This document shows, in pieces, positions 53,402 through 62,644 of a stretch of 64,000 bases of DNA (positions are counted from its first letter, which is position 1; every line of letters starts with the position of its first letter). A program made the position numbers and the translations under genes. Source of the stretch: Acidiferrimicrobium sp. IK. Lineage in GTDB: Bacteria; Actinomycetota; Acidimicrobiia; Acidimicrobiales; Palsa-688. A model generated the notes under the pieces. The model was given only the letters and a program-made list of their open reading frames with translations. It searched no databases and was not told the origin of the DNA. The stretch is from the NCBI RefSeq assembly GCF_025499425.1, contig NZ_JAIMCB010000017.1:1-64000 (forward strand). The letters run 5' to 3'.

Positions 53402-54450
53402 TGGGCGCCCGAACCGCTCGTCGCCGGCGTCGAGTGGACCAGGTCCACCAGCCGGGCCAGCACCGACGGGTCGGTCGATGGCAGCACGCCGTGCCCCAGA
53501 TTGAACACGTGCCCCGGCAGTCCGGCCGCCGTGGCCAGCACCTGACGGGCTTTGACCTCGGTCGCCTCCCACCCGGCGATGACCACCGCAGGGTCCAGGT
53601 TGCCTTGGAGGGCGACGGTGGCGCCTGTGCGCTCCGCGGCAGCGTCGAGAGGCACCCGCCAGTCCACGCCGACGACGTCGGCGCCCGCCTCGGCCAGGAG
53701 GCCGAGCAGCTCGCCGGTGGCCACACCGAAGTGGATGCGGGGCACGCCCAGGTCGGCCACGCCGGCGAACACCTTGGCGCTGGCCGGCAGCACGTAGCGG
53801 CGGTAGTCGTCGGGGGCCAGCGCTCCGGCCCAGCTGTCGAACACCTGCACCGCCGACGCGCCCGCCCCGACCTGCGCCCGGAGGGAGGCGATGGCGTAGT
53901 CAGCCAGGCGATCGAGCAGCGACGCCCACAGCTGCGGGTCGGTGTACATGAGGGTCTTGGTGCGCAGGTAATCCTTCGAGGGGCGACCTTCGATCAGGTA
54001 GCTGGCGACGGTGAACGGGGCGCCCGCGAACCCGATGAGCGGCACGTCGAGCTCCTTGGCGACGATGCGTACCGTCTCGACGACGTAGGGCGTGTGCTCC
54101 TCGGCGTTGAACGGCGGCAGCCGGTCAAGGTCGGCCGCGGACCGGAAAGGCTCGCTCGCCACCGGCCCGACGCCCGGGACGATGTCCACCCCGAAGCCGG
54201 CCCCGTGCACCGGCACGACGATGTCGGAGTACAAGATGGCGGCGTCCACCCCGTAGCGGCGAACCGGCTGAAGGGTGATCTCCGCGGCCAGCTCCGGCTT
54301 GGCGATGGCCTCGAAGAAGCTGCCGGTGCCCCGCACCGCCCGGTACTCGGGGAGGTGACGCCCGGCCTGACGCATGAACCACACCGGGGTGTGCGCCGCC
54401 GGCTGACGCCGGCACGCGGCGAGGAACGCGCTCGGGGCCCGCTCTGTCAC
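53398..54450 (-). CDS. hemE: Uroporphyrinogen decarboxylase
   Basis: 350 residues. [16 protein letters not shown] at the N-terminus holds the conserved Arg residues; ILYSDIVVP carries the catalytic Asp; [25 protein letters not shown] and [11 protein letters not shown] are further signatures. It makes coproporphyrinogen III, the substrate of the overlapping hemG product. Confidence 0.95.
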   Translation of the reverse strand: MTERAPSAFLAACRRQPAAHTPVWFMRQAGRHLPEYRAVRGTGSFFEAIAKPELAAEITLQPVRRYGVDAAILYSDIVVPVHGAGFGVDIVPGVGPVASEPFRSAADLDRLPPFNAEEHTPYVVETVRIVAKELDVPLIGFAGAPFTVASYLIEGRPSKDYLRTKTLMYTDPQLWASLLDRLADYAIASLRAQVGAGASAVQVFDSWAGALAPDDYRRYVLPASAKVFAGVADLGVPRIHFGVATGELLGLLAEAGADVVGVDWRVPLDAAAERTGATVALQGNLDPAVVIAGWEATEVKARQVLATAAGLPGHVFNLGHGVLPSTDPSVLARLVDLVHSTPATSGSGAQ

Positions 54451-54509
54451 CGTTTTGCCCGGTAGGTGCGGTCGTGCGTCGCGTTCATCGCCTTGACGCT
54501 ACTGGCGGT

Positions 54510-55328
54510 TCACTGCTCTGGCCCCCGCAGGGCGCGACCCACGATCCCCGCGACTCGCCACGGGAACGTCGCGGCTCCCCGGAACAGTTCGATACCTAAA
54601 CGGACCGGGAAGAAGCCGCCGTGGCTGACCGCCGCGGGCGCCCCGCCGAGCGCCGCGGCCAGGGCCGGCGGATCGACGTGGCCGGCGATGAGGAACACGT
54701 CGGTGGCGGTGCCGTCGCCGGACGAGGCGTGGCACGCCTCGACGTTGCACCCGTGGCCTTCGAACCACGACGCGGCGGCGTGGAGCAACCCGATGCGGTC
54801 CGGGGCTCTCACCGTCACCAGCACCCGCCCCAGCTGCTGGGGTTGTGTCTCGACCACCACCGGCGGCTCGGGCGCCCACGCCACCGGCACCGACAGGCGC
54901 TCGCCGAGGACCGCCCTAAGGCGGTGACCCACCCGCTCCCACTCCGCGTCGTCGAAGGGCAGCGTCGGGGGGGCCAGCACCGCTACTCGTTGCAGGGCGA
55001 GGCGGCTGCGGGGCAGGACGGTAGTCGCGGCGTCGACGACCGACAGCCCTTCGCTGGCCAACGCGCCGGCGGTACCGGCCAGCAGCCCGGGCCGGTCCTC
55101 GGCCACCACCGTGAGGCGGAACACTCCGGGCTGGTCGGTCGGGTTGGCGACCGCCCGCACCTCGCCGGCGGCGAGCGGAGGATGGCACAGCACCGCCTCG
55201 CCGGCGACGACCTCGGCCGGGGCGCCCATCAGCCAGGGGGTCCCCACCTCGCCGAGGATCTCGTCGACCAGATCGGCAGGAAGGCTCGTCGCCTCCAGGA
55301 TCCGCCGGAGGTCTGCTGGACTGGCCAC
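54510..55328 (-). CDS. Double ACT domain protein
   Basis: 272 residues. Two ACT domains: about 68-115 (FRLTVVAEDRPGLLAGTAGAL) and 165-215 (RVLVTVRAPDRIGLLHAAASW), as in the C-terminus of GlnD. No nucleotidyltransferase or HD domain is present, so it is a stand-alone ligand sensor. The N-terminal 65 residues are not recognised. Start 55328; divergent from the HelD-like gene. Amino-acid binding is likely; the partner is unknown. Confidence 0.8.
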   Translation of the reverse strand: MASPADLRRILEATSLPADLVDEILGEVGTPWLMGAPAEVVAGEAVLCHPPLAAGEVRAVANPTDQPGVFRLTVVAEDRPGLLAGTAGALASEGLSVVDAATTVLPRSRLALQRVAVLAPPTLPFDDAEWERVGHRLRAVLGERLSVPVAWAPEPPVVVETQPQQLGRVLVTVRAPDRIGLLHAAASWFEGHGCNVEACHASSGDGTATDVFLIAGHVDPPALAAALGGAPAAVSHGGFFPVRLGIELFRGAATFPWRVAGIVGRALRGPEQ

Positions 55329-55414
55329 GGCAGATCGTAGCCTGGGGGCAGCCCGATCGGATCTGTGGCTTGCAATGGGACCCTCCGAGCAATAAGGCTT
55401 ACACCTTCCCCTCT

Positions 55415-58099
55415 ATGGCACACCCCGAGCTCCCGGCGGAGCAGGCCCACGTGGACCACGCCTACGCACGCCTGGAAGCGATGCGCGCCGCGGCGACCGG
55501 CATGCTCCAGGAGGCGTTCGGTGAGCGCGGCGGCACCTTCCAGTCCTTCACGGAGCGTGACATCAGGGTCCGGACCAGCCTCAGCCGCCTCGAGCAGCTC
55601 CAGATCGGCGACGAGGCCCTGGTTTTCGGTCGGATCGACCGGATCGGACCGTCCACCAACGGCGAGCCGGGGGCCGACGAGACGTTCCACATCGGCCGGC
55701 TGGCCATCTCCGACGCCGACCAGGAGCCGCTGGTGGTCGACTGGAGGGCTCCGGTGGTCGAACCCTTCTACCGGGCGACCGGCGCCCACCCGATGGGTCT
55801 CCGTCGCCGCCGGCACTTCCTCACCGAGGGACGCCGGCTGCTCGACCTCGAAGACGAGCTGTTCGACGAGGAGGGCACCGACGAGGGGGTCGGGCTGGGT
55901 CTGTCGGGCTCGCAGGTCCTCCTTGCCGCCCTCTCGCGGGCCAGGACCGGCCGGATGCGCGACATCGTGGCCACCGTCCAGCGGGAGCAGGACGAGATCA
56001 TCCGCGGACCGCTCGGTGGCATCCTCGTCGTCCAGGGCGGCCCCGGCACGGGCAAGACCGCGGTGGCGCTGCACCGGGCTGCCTACCTGCTCTACACCCA
56101 CCGGTTCCCCCTCGAGAGCCAGGGGGTGCTGGTAGTCGGGCCCAACCCGACCTTCCTCCGCTACATCGGCCACGTGCTGCCGTCCCTGGGCGAGAGCGGG
56201 GTGGAGCTGTCGACCATCGCCGGGCTCTACAGCCACGCGACCGGCCGGCGCTCCGAGGACATAGACGCCGCGCGGCTCAAGGGCGGGGCGCGGATGCGCA
56301 AGGTCATCGCCCGAGCCGTCGCCGACCGCCAGCGCCCGCTCCGGCGCACGGTGGAGATCCCCTATGGCCGGGCCGTCCTTCGCCTCACGCCGGAGGCCAG
56401 CGCCCAGATCGTCGCGGTCGCCAAGCGCCGGCCGGGAACCCACAACTCGCGGCGGCGGACCGTGGAGAACCTGCTGTGGCGCCACCTCCTCGAGGAGGTC
56501 CACCGGCGCATCCCCGCCGAGACGTCTACGCCCGCCGAGCTCCCAGAGGAGTACTTCCTCGACGATCCGCCGCTCGACGCGTCGCTCGGCGACGGGGTCG
56601 CGCCCGGCGCTGGCGCCGCTGGCGGGGAGCCGAGCAACGTGGTGCCTTTCGCCCGGCCGGATCCCTCTTCGCCGCCCCTTCCCGCCCCGCTCCCCTCGAC
56701 GCCCCCAGCCGACGAGGGGCTGACCGCCGCAGAGCTGGGATCCGAGCTGCGCCGGCAGCCCGACGTGGCAGCCGCGCTGGACCGGATGTGGCCGATCCTC
56801 ACCGCCGAGGAGCTGCTCCACGACCTCTTCGGCGCCCGCCCGCTCATCGATCTGGCGGCCCGTTCGGTTCTCTCCGACAGCGAGCGGGCCGCGCTGGTAC
56901 GGCCCCGGTCGGCGTCACTGGCCGAGGTGCCCTGGACCGCCGCCGACATCCCCCTCCTCGACGAGGCCCGTGCCCTGCTCGGGCCGCCGAAGCGGCGGGT
57001 CGCTCCCGACGAGCCCGAAGACATCCGCCGATTCGGGCACATCGTCGTCGACGAGACCCAGGACCTCTCCCCCATGCAGCTGCGGATGCTGGCCCGCCGG
57101 TCCCTCGGCGGTTCGATGACCGTGGTCGGTGACATCGCGCAAGCCACCGGGTCGTGGGCTCCGGAGAGTTGGTCGGAGGTCGTCGCCCACCTCCCCGGAG
57201 ACCGCGGGTGGCGCCAGGTCGACCTCACCGTCAACTACCGCACCCCGGCCGAGATCATGGATCTGGCCCGGCGGGTCCTGGCCGCCGCCGAGCCCGGGAT
57301 GACCGCTCCTGACGCGGTGCGCGAGAGCGGCGAGCCGGTGCGGTTCGTTCCCGTCGACGGACCCGCATCCGCCCCTGTCGCCGCCGCCGACGGCCGGCAT
57401 CAAGACGCCGCCGAGGTGCCGGTGTCCCCCGAGGCCGCGCCGGAGGCTGTCGCCTACGAGGGCGAGCCGGCGGAGGCTGTGCCCTACGGCGGCGAGCCGG
57501 TCCAGGCGTCGCTGTTCCCGCCGTCGGTCGGCGGCTACCCGTCACCGCCGGCCTACCAGCCGGAGTCGCCGGCGCGCCCGGTCTCGCCGCCGCGCCGGCC
57601 TGAGCCGCGCCGGATCGACCAGCGCCAGATCAACCCGGGGCAGTCCGAGGCGCGCCAGCCTGCGGTGGCGACGTCAGATGACCCCGGCCTGGTGTCCGCT
57701 GTGGTCTCGACGGCCGGGGCCGAGCTCGAGGCCCTCGCCGGGGGGGCCGGCGGCGACGGCCGCCTAGCGGTCATCGCCCCCCGGTCCCTGCTCGAGCAGC
57801 TCTCCGCCGGCCTTCGCTCCGCGGGCATCGAAGCCGGCGGCGGGTACGGCGCGGACCTCGACGCGCCCGCCGTGCTCTTGGCGGTGGAGGAGGCCAAGGG
57901 CCTCGAGTTCGACGGGGTGCTGGTGGTCGAGCCGTCCCGCATCGCCAGGGAGTCCGCCCAGGGGCTGCGCGCCGTCTACGTGGCGTTGACCCGCGCCACC
58001 CGCCGCCTGGCGGTGGTGCACGCGGAGGCCCTCCCCGAGGCGCTCCAGCCCGAAGGCGCCGGCGCTGCCGGGGGTCACGGCACCGACGTCGCTGGCTGA
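55415..58099 (+). CDS. HelD-like RNA polymerase-associated ATPase (UvrD/Rep superfamily)
   Basis: 894 residues. An N-terminal coiled-coil arm (EQAHVDHAYARLEAMR), FGRIDRIG and FHIGRLAISD, WRAPVVEPFYRAT, then Walker A GGPGTGKT (208-215), Walker B VVDETQDLSPMQ, motif IV VNYRTPAEI and motif VI ALTRATRRL. This order is that of HelD/HelR, which removes stalled or rifamycin-bound RNA polymerase. Between domain 2A and motif V is an extra Pro/Glu/Ala-rich segment of about 90 residues, with a duplicated EAVAYEGEP/EAVPYGGEP unit. A shorter low-complexity linker lies at about 405-440. ATG at 55415. Confidence 0.85.
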   Translation: MAHPELPAEQAHVDHAYARLEAMRAAATGMLQEAFGERGGTFQSFTERDIRVRTSLSRLEQLQIGDEALVFGRIDRIGPSTNGEPGADETFHIGRLAISDADQEPLVVDWRAPVVEPFYRATGAHPMGLRRRRHFLTEGRRLLDLEDELFDEEGTDEGVGLGLSGSQVLLAALSRARTGRMRDIVATVQREQDEIIRGPLGGILVVQGGPGTGKTAVALHRAAYLLYTHRFPLESQGVLVVGPNPTFLRYIGHVLPSLGESGVELSTIAGLYSHATGRRSEDIDAARLKGGARMRKVIARAVADRQRPLRRTVEIPYGRAVLRLTPEASAQIVAVAKRRPGTHNSRRRTVENLLWRHLLEEVHRRIPAETSTPAELPEEYFLDDPPLDASLGDGVAPGAGAAGGEPSNVVPFARPDPSSPPLPAPLPSTPPADEGLTAAELGSELRRQPDVAAALDRMWPILTAEELLHDLFGARPLIDLAARSVLSDSERAALVRPRSASLAEVPWTAADIPLLDEARALLGPPKRRVAPDEPEDIRRFGHIVVDETQDLSPMQLRMLARRSLGGSMTVVGDIAQATGSWAPESWSEVVAHLPGDRGWRQVDLTVNYRTPAEIMDLARRVLAAAEPGMTAPDAVRESGEPVRFVPVDGPASAPVAAADGRHQDAAEVPVSPEAAPEAVAYEGEPAEAVPYGGEPVQASLFPPSVGGYPSPPAYQPESPARPVSPPRRPEPRRIDQRQINPGQSEARQPAVATSDDPGLVSAVVSTAGAELEALAGGAGGDGRLAVIAPRSLLEQLSAGLRSAGIEAGGGYGADLDAPAVLLAVEEAKGLEFDGVLVVEPSRIARESAQGLRAVYVALTRATRRLAVVHAEALPEALQPEGAGAAGGHGTDVAG

Positions 58100-58119
58100 G
58101 GGTTCCGGTCCCGCCCCGG

Positions 58120-59271
58120 TCAGCGGCCGGTGAGTGAGCGGCCCCTCCACGCCAGCTCCCGGCCCAGGCCGATCTTGACCGCCGAGCGGGCGAAGCAGGC
58201 CAGGAACACCACCAGAGGCAGGGGGAACGCCGCCGCTGTCGGCGGCCCGAAGCGGCCGGCTCGGCGGAACAGCCACCCCATCTGTGCGGCCCACGCCACG
58301 TAGGTCACCGCCCCTTCTCCCGGCGACGACGGGCCGGCCCGCAGCAGGCCGCAGGCGACGCCGGCCGCCCTCGCCCCCGACACAGCGGCCAGGATCGCCC
58401 CCGTCACCCACCACGCGACCAGGCCCGCGGCCCACCGCGGCCCGCCGCCGGCCCCGGTGGCGAGCACCTTCGTCCACCCGTCGACCAGCTGGCGCAGGCC
58501 GCCGGGATACATGCGGAACGCGACCGCGTCGCCGCCGGCGAGGACCGCGACGGGCCGTCCCGCCTGGCGGGCGCGGCGGGCCATGGCCAGGTCCTCGGTG
58601 ATCTTGGAGCGGACGTCGGGGTGGGCGTGCCCCCCGATCAGGTCGTAGGTGGCCCGGTCGACCGCCAGGCACGGGCCGAACGCCATCGGCCGGTCCCGAG
58701 CCGACTTCGACCCGAGAGGACCGAACGCGCCGGTGCCCATGAGCGCGACGACGTTGGCCACCGCCGAGAGCTGCTCGTAGGGCCGGACGGTCCGGTGGTA
58801 CGGCTCCGCCGACACGATGCCGTTGCCCCCTTGACGGTCGTGCTCGGCCACGATCCGGGCCAGGCCGTCCGCGCTCAGTGTGACGTCGGCGTCGAGGAAG
58901 ACGAGCAGCTCCCCGGTCGCTGCCGCCTGGCCCTGGTGCAGCGCCCAGCACTTGCCGGACCACCCGGCGGGCGGTCCCGACGACTCCAAGACCCGCACTC
59001 CGGCTCGCCGGGCCAGCTGGCCGGTCCCATCCGTGGAGGCGTCATCGACGACCACCACCTCGTCGGGCGGCTCCACCTGCGCAGCCAGCGACGCCAGGAG
59101 ATGGGGGAGCGAGCTCGCCTCGTCTCGGGCCGGGATCAGCACCGACACCCGCCGGCGGGGGGCTCCGCCGGCCGCCGGCGGTCGAGGGCCTGGCGTCCGG
59201 ATGGCCGCGAGTAGCCAGGCGCCGGCGGCCCATTGGGTCGCGGAAACCGCGTGACGCCATGCGGGTCGCAT
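58120..59271 (-). CDS. Glycosyltransferase family 2, CrtQ-like, membrane-associated
   Basis: 383 residues. An N-terminal hydrophobic segment (WAAGAWLLAAI) precedes the GT-A domain RRVSVLIPARDEASSLPHLL, VVVVDDASTDGTG, DxD in LLVFLDADVTLS and the ED-QxxRW-like area TEDLAMARRAR. Three C-terminal membrane stretches follow. The closest recognised type is the carotenoid glycosyltransferase CrtQ and its relatives. No carotenoid gene is adjacent. The ATG at 59271 begins the conserved protein; the longer frame would read the heptamer repeats. Confidence 0.82.
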   Translation of the reverse strand: MRPAWRHAVSATQWAAGAWLLAAIRTPGPRPPAAGGAPRRRVSVLIPARDEASSLPHLLASLAAQVEPPDEVVVVDDASTDGTGQLARRAGVRVLESSGPPAGWSGKCWALHQGQAAATGELLVFLDADVTLSADGLARIVAEHDRQGGNGIVSAEPYHRTVRPYEQLSAVANVVALMGTGAFGPLGSKSARDRPMAFGPCLAVDRATYDLIGGHAHPDVRSKITEDLAMARRARQAGRPVAVLAGGDAVAFRMYPGGLRQLVDGWTKVLATGAGGGPRWAAGLVAWWVTGAILAAVSGARAAGVACGLLRAGPSSPGEGAVTYVAWAAQMGWLFRRAGRFGPPTAAAFPLPLVVFLACFARSAVKIGLGRELAWRGRSLTGR

Positions 59272-59350
59272 CCGGGGCAGTGTGGCACGCCCTCCCGGCT
59301 CGGCGTCCAGTTGAGCACCGAGCGCCGTGCACAACTGGACCTCGAACCGG

Positions 59351-59424
59351 GCGCCTGCGCCTGCGCCTGCCGCCTGCCGCCTGCCGCCTGCCGCCTGCCG
59401 CCTGCCGCCCGCCGCCTGCCGCCT
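59351..59424. repeat. Tandem 6-bp and 7-bp repeats between a glycosyltransferase gene and pyrE
   Basis: Three copies of GCGCCT followed by eight copies of GCCGCCT (one with a C for T change), in the 179-bp region between divergent genes, 26 bp before the pyrE start. The reverse strand reads AGGCGGC. Copy number may vary. Confidence 0.9.
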
Positions 59425-59450
59425 GCTGGCCCCGGTACGCTCCCGCCTCG

Positions 59451-60002
59451 ATGACCATCGATGCGACAACGCGGGCCAGCCTGGCCAGACTGGTGCGGGC
59501 CCGGGGGTACGAACACCGCGATCCCCCCTTCCAGCTGACTTCCGGTGGCTGGAGCCACGACTACGTCGACGGCAAGCACGCGGTGGCGTCGGGGGGCGAT
59601 TTGCGCACCGTGGCCGAGGCGGCACTCGAAGAGGTCGGTGGCGGTTTCGACGCCGTCGGCGGACCGACGATGGGCGCCGATGCGTTGGCTCACGCGATGG
59701 CTCTGCTCAGCGGGACCGGATGGTTCTCGATCCGCAAGGAGCCCAAGGGCCATGGCCGCAACGCCTGGGTGGAGGGGACCAGGCTTGAGGAGGGACAACG
59801 GGTGGTCGTCGTCGAGGACGTGGTGTCCACCGGTGGTTCGTTGCTTAAGGGAGTCGACAAGCTGAAAGAGCTGGGGGTCGAGGTGGTCGCAGCCACCGCG
59901 ATCTTGGACCGCAGCCCGACGGTGGCCCAACGGTTCGCTTCCGCAGGGCTGGTGTGGCGCCCGCTGCTGACCTGGGAGGACCTGGGGATCGAGCCGCTCT
60001 AA
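59451..60002 (+). CDS. pyrE: Orotate phosphoribosyltransferase
   Basis: 183 residues. The PRPP-binding motif is VVVVEDVVSTGGS, the flexible loop region FSIRKEPKGHGRNAW carries the catalytic Lys, and TSGGWSHDYVDGK binds orotate. It makes OMP from orotate and PRPP. The ATG at 59451 is just downstream of the heptamer tract; no clear ribosome site is seen. Confidence 0.93.
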   Translation: MTIDATTRASLARLVRARGYEHRDPPFQLTSGGWSHDYVDGKHAVASGGDLRTVAEAALEEVGGGFDAVGGPTMGADALAHAMALLSGTGWFSIRKEPKGHGRNAWVEGTRLEEGQRVVVVEDVVSTGGSLLKGVDKLKELGVEVVAATAILDRSPTVAQRFASAGLVWRPLLTWEDLGIEPL

Positions 60003-60014
60003 GGCGCCGCTCGG

Positions 60015-60878
60015 CTAGGCGACCGACAGCAGATGAGGGTGGGGGAGGGCCGACCGGCGCTCCCGCGCCGAGGTGTGCTCGGCGATGGCCTGGTAGTACG
60101 CCTGCTTGCGGCGGGCCACCCGTCCGGCCCGGTTCCGGTCCTCGACCAGCTCGGGATCGAGCTGGCTGTTGATGCCGTCTTTCAAGAGGGCCAGCGCCTC
60201 GGTGCGCATCTGGGAGATGCGAGAGTCGGTGACGCCGAGCTCTCGGGCCAACACCTGCATCGGGAGGTCCTCGAAGAAGCAGCCGATCACCACCCGGCGC
60301 AGGCGCTCGGGCAGCGCTTGCACCGCGGCCAGCATCGTGCGGCGCTGCTCCTCGGCCAGCACCGCGTCATCGGGCGTTCCCTCCGCCACCAGCAGGATCT
60401 GCTCGGCCCGACCTTCGAGGGGGAGGGCGTCGAGGTTGAGCACGACGGCGCGGTGGACGTCGCCGGCGATCGCCTCGACGGCGGCCACGGTCATGCCCAT
60501 CGCCTCCGCCAGCTCGTCGCTGGTCGGTGTCCGGCCCAGCTGCGCGGCGAGGCGCTCGGAAGCGGCGGCGACGGCGCGGGCCTTGGCCCGCACCGAGCGG
60601 CTGGCCCAGTCCCTCGAGCGCAGCTCGTCGAGGAGCGCTCCCCGGATGCGGGTACTGGCGAAGCGGCCGAAGGGGATGCCGCGGGCCGGATCGAAGCTGC
60701 GAGCGGCCTGCGCCAAGCCGATCATCCCGGCCGAGATCAAGTCGTCGCGCCCGACGTGGCGGGGGACCCGCCCGGCGACCTCTGCCACCGCGTAGTGCAC
60801 GAGCGGCATGTGCGCCCGGACCAGCTCCTCTTCGCTGCTGCGGCGGGGCTGCTCGGCGGTGGTGTGTGCATCAGGCAT
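60015..60878 (-). CDS. RNA polymerase sigma factor, WhiG/FliA-type
   Basis: 287 residues. Region 2 VHYAVAEVAGRVPRHVGRDD and GLAQAARSFDPARGIPFGRFASTRIRGALLDELR, region 3 SERLAAQLGRTPTSDELAEAMGM, and region 4 ALPERLRRVVIGCFFEDLPMQVLARELGVTDSRISQMRTEAL match the sigma-28 group (FliA in flagellated bacteria, WhiG in sporulating Streptomyces). No anti-sigma factor is beside it. Start choice is uncertain: ATG 60878 is preferred, ATG 60914 and TTG 60944 are in frame; none has a good ribosome site. Confidence 0.88.
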   Translation of the reverse strand: MPDAHTTAEQPRRSSEEELVRAHMPLVHYAVAEVAGRVPRHVGRDDLISAGMIGLAQAARSFDPARGIPFGRFASTRIRGALLDELRSRDWASRSVRAKARAVAAASERLAAQLGRTPTSDELAEAMGMTVAAVEAIAGDVHRAVVLNLDALPLEGRAEQILLVAEGTPDDAVLAEEQRRTMLAAVQALPERLRRVVIGCFFEDLPMQVLARELGVTDSRISQMRTEALALLKDGINSQLDPELVEDRNRAGRVARRKQAYYQAIAEHTSARERRSALPHPHLLSVA

Positions 60879-61099
60879 ATGCAAGCTGTCGGACCGTCCG
60901 CCGGGCGGCTGCATCGGCCGGGAGGATGAGATCCTGAGCGCCAATGCCCCGATCGGGGCATTGAATCTGACCCTTTCGGACTAGTCACCTCGGCGTAAGC
61001 TGCGACCGCGGTCCAGCTGCGACTGTTTTGGTCCGCTTTATCCGAAGATCCGGCGTCGAGGTGGCCCTTCGGGCCCGGGTGCGCCATCCTTTCCTCGTC
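60879..61099. other. Divergent regulatory region between sigma factor and LuxR genes
   Basis: About 220 bp with no gene. It must hold both promoters. I find no perfect dyad of useful size; GGACTAGTCACC and GCGTAAGC are possible promoter pieces only. Confidence 0.4.
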
Positions 61100-61870
61100 G
61101 TGACACTGCTCCGCCCACCACCGTCCCGGTTCGCGCCGGCCATCGCAGCGGCCACCACCGCGGCTGTGGTGGCCGACCGTTGGCCGCTCATGCGGGTAGG
61201 GCTGGCCAAAGCGGTGAGCCTGGCCGGGCTGCGGGTCGCCGGCGAGGTGCGAGACCTGGCGGAGGCCGCCGGCGTGGCCCGCCAGCAGGAGGCGGGCCTG
61301 GTCGTCGTCGGCGACACCGACGAGACCACGTCGGCGACCCTCCGCCGGCTGCCCGCCGGCTTGATGGTGGTGGCGCTGGTGCGTCAGGCCACCCGCGACG
61401 AGCTGGCCTCGCTGCTGGCCGCCGGGGTTGCGGGGGTGTCGCTGCGTTCGTCGACCCCCGAGGAGCTCTGCGACATCCTGCGCCGGGCCCTGGATGGGGA
61501 GCGGGCGGTGGCCCAGGCCCTCGTCCCGGCGTTGGCCGGATGGTCGGAGGCCGGTGCCGGGGGAAGGAGCAAGGCCAGCGCCAGCCGCGGGTCGGAGGCC
61601 CGCAGCGCCGGCGCCGCAGCGGGTGCCGCCGCGGAGGGGGCGGGCACGAACGCCGCCGCACCGTCGGATCCCCAGGTCTCGCTGACGTCGAAGGAGCGCG
61701 AGGTCCTCATCGCGTTGGCCGCCGGCGCCACCAACCAGCAGATCGCGGCGCAGCTTTTCGTCAGCCCGGCGACGGTGAAGACCCACCTGGCCCACATCTA
61801 CGTGAAGCTCGACGTTGGCGGCCGTCACGAGGCGCTGTCGCGAGCAGTCGCCCTCGGCATCGTCCACTGA
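61100..61870 (+). CDS. LuxR-family regulator with atypical receiver domain
   Basis: 256 residues from GTG 61100 (start uncertain; a longer frame begins at 61028). The N-terminal 120 residues have receiver-domain shape (AVVADRWPLMRVGLAKAVS, GLVVVGDTDE, VAGVSLRSSTPEELCDILRRAL) but the conserved Lys after beta 5 is Arg and the N-terminal acidic pair is reduced to one Asp, so normal phosphorylation is doubtful. A Gly/Ala/Ser linker (150-185) leads to the DNA-binding domain SLTSKEREVLIALAAGATNQ and SPATVKTHLAHIYVKL. Divergent from the WhiG/FliA-type sigma gene, which it may regulate. Confidence 0.83.
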   Translation: MTLLRPPPSRFAPAIAAATTAAVVADRWPLMRVGLAKAVSLAGLRVAGEVRDLAEAAGVARQQEAGLVVVGDTDETTSATLRRLPAGLMVVALVRQATRDELASLLAAGVAGVSLRSSTPEELCDILRRALDGERAVAQALVPALAGWSEAGAGGRSKASASRGSEARSAGAAAGAAAEGAGTNAAAPSDPQVSLTSKEREVLIALAAGATNQQIAAQLFVSPATVKTHLAHIYVKLDVGGRHEALSRAVALGIVH

Positions 61871-61969
61871 CGGCTGGCTCGCCAGCCGGCGGGCACCGGC
61901 GGCGGGTCGAGGGGCGCAAGGACGTTCGGCTCTACTCGTTGCCCAGGTCCCGCCGGTAGCGTCCGGTCG

Positions 61970-62578
61970 GTGGCAGAACGCACCCTTTCCGAGGCCGACC
62001 TCCCTGCCGACCCGATCGACTTTTTCTCCACCTGGTTCGCCGACGCGGTGGCTGCGGGCGAGGCCGAGCCCGAAGCCATGGCGCTGGCCACCGCGGACGG
62101 GGCCGGGCGCCCGGCGGTGCGGTTCGTGCTGCTCAAGTCCTGGGACCGGCGGGGGTTCGTGTTCTACACCAACGCGCAGAGCCGCAAGGGGAGCGAGCTG
62201 CGGGCCAACCCGCGTGCCGCTCTCGCCCTGCGCTGGGGGAGGCTGGACCGCCAGGTGCGCGTCGAGGGGTCGGTGCATCCCCTCGACCCGGCCGACTCCG
62301 ACGCCTACTTCGCCACCCGGGCCCGCCGCTCGCAGGTCGGAGCGTGGGCGTCGGCGCAGAGCTGGCCCCTCGACGGTCGTGACGCCCTCGACCGCCGCGT
62401 CGCTGAGGTCGACGCCCGCTACGCCGGCGTTGCGGTGCCCCGCCCCGACTACTGGTACGGGTGGGGGGTGCAGGCCGAGGCCATCGAGTTCTGGCAGGGC
62501 CGGGAGAACCGGCTGCACGACCGGTTCGTGTACCGCCGGGACGGTGACGGCTGGAGCACGACCCGGCTGTCGCCTTGA
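61970..62578 (+). CDS. pdxH: Pyridoxamine 5'-phosphate oxidase
   Basis: 202 residues. FMN-binding blocks RPAVRFVLLKSWDRRGFVFYTN and SRKGSELRANPRAALALRW, then QVRVEGSVHPL and the C-terminal EFWQGRENRLHDRFVYRR with the active-site Arg/His. It oxidises pyridoxamine or pyridoxine phosphate to PLP, needed by the threonine-synthase-like enzyme and others. GTG at 61970. Confidence 0.93.
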   Translation: MAERTLSEADLPADPIDFFSTWFADAVAAGEAEPEAMALATADGAGRPAVRFVLLKSWDRRGFVFYTNAQSRKGSELRANPRAALALRWGRLDRQVRVEGSVHPLDPADSDAYFATRARRSQVGAWASAQSWPLDGRDALDRRVAEVDARYAGVAVPRPDYWYGWGVQAEAIEFWQGRENRLHDRFVYRRDGDGWSTTRLSP

Positions 62579-62644
62579 GGGGCGGGCGGGTGATTGGGGG
62601 CGATAGGTGGAGAAAGGGGGCCGGGAGCGGCCCACAATGGAGCC

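Noticed and set aside
55229-56821. Open frame of 530 codons antisense to the HelD-like gene
   Set aside because: No recognisable motif, and it crosses the divergent promoter region of two well-supported genes.
59351-59424. Arg/Gln/Ala/Gly repeat domain of an N-terminally longer glycosyltransferase
   Set aside because: The longer frame would translate the 7-bp tract, which is not a multiple of three and only gives repeats by chance; the conserved protein starts at 59271.
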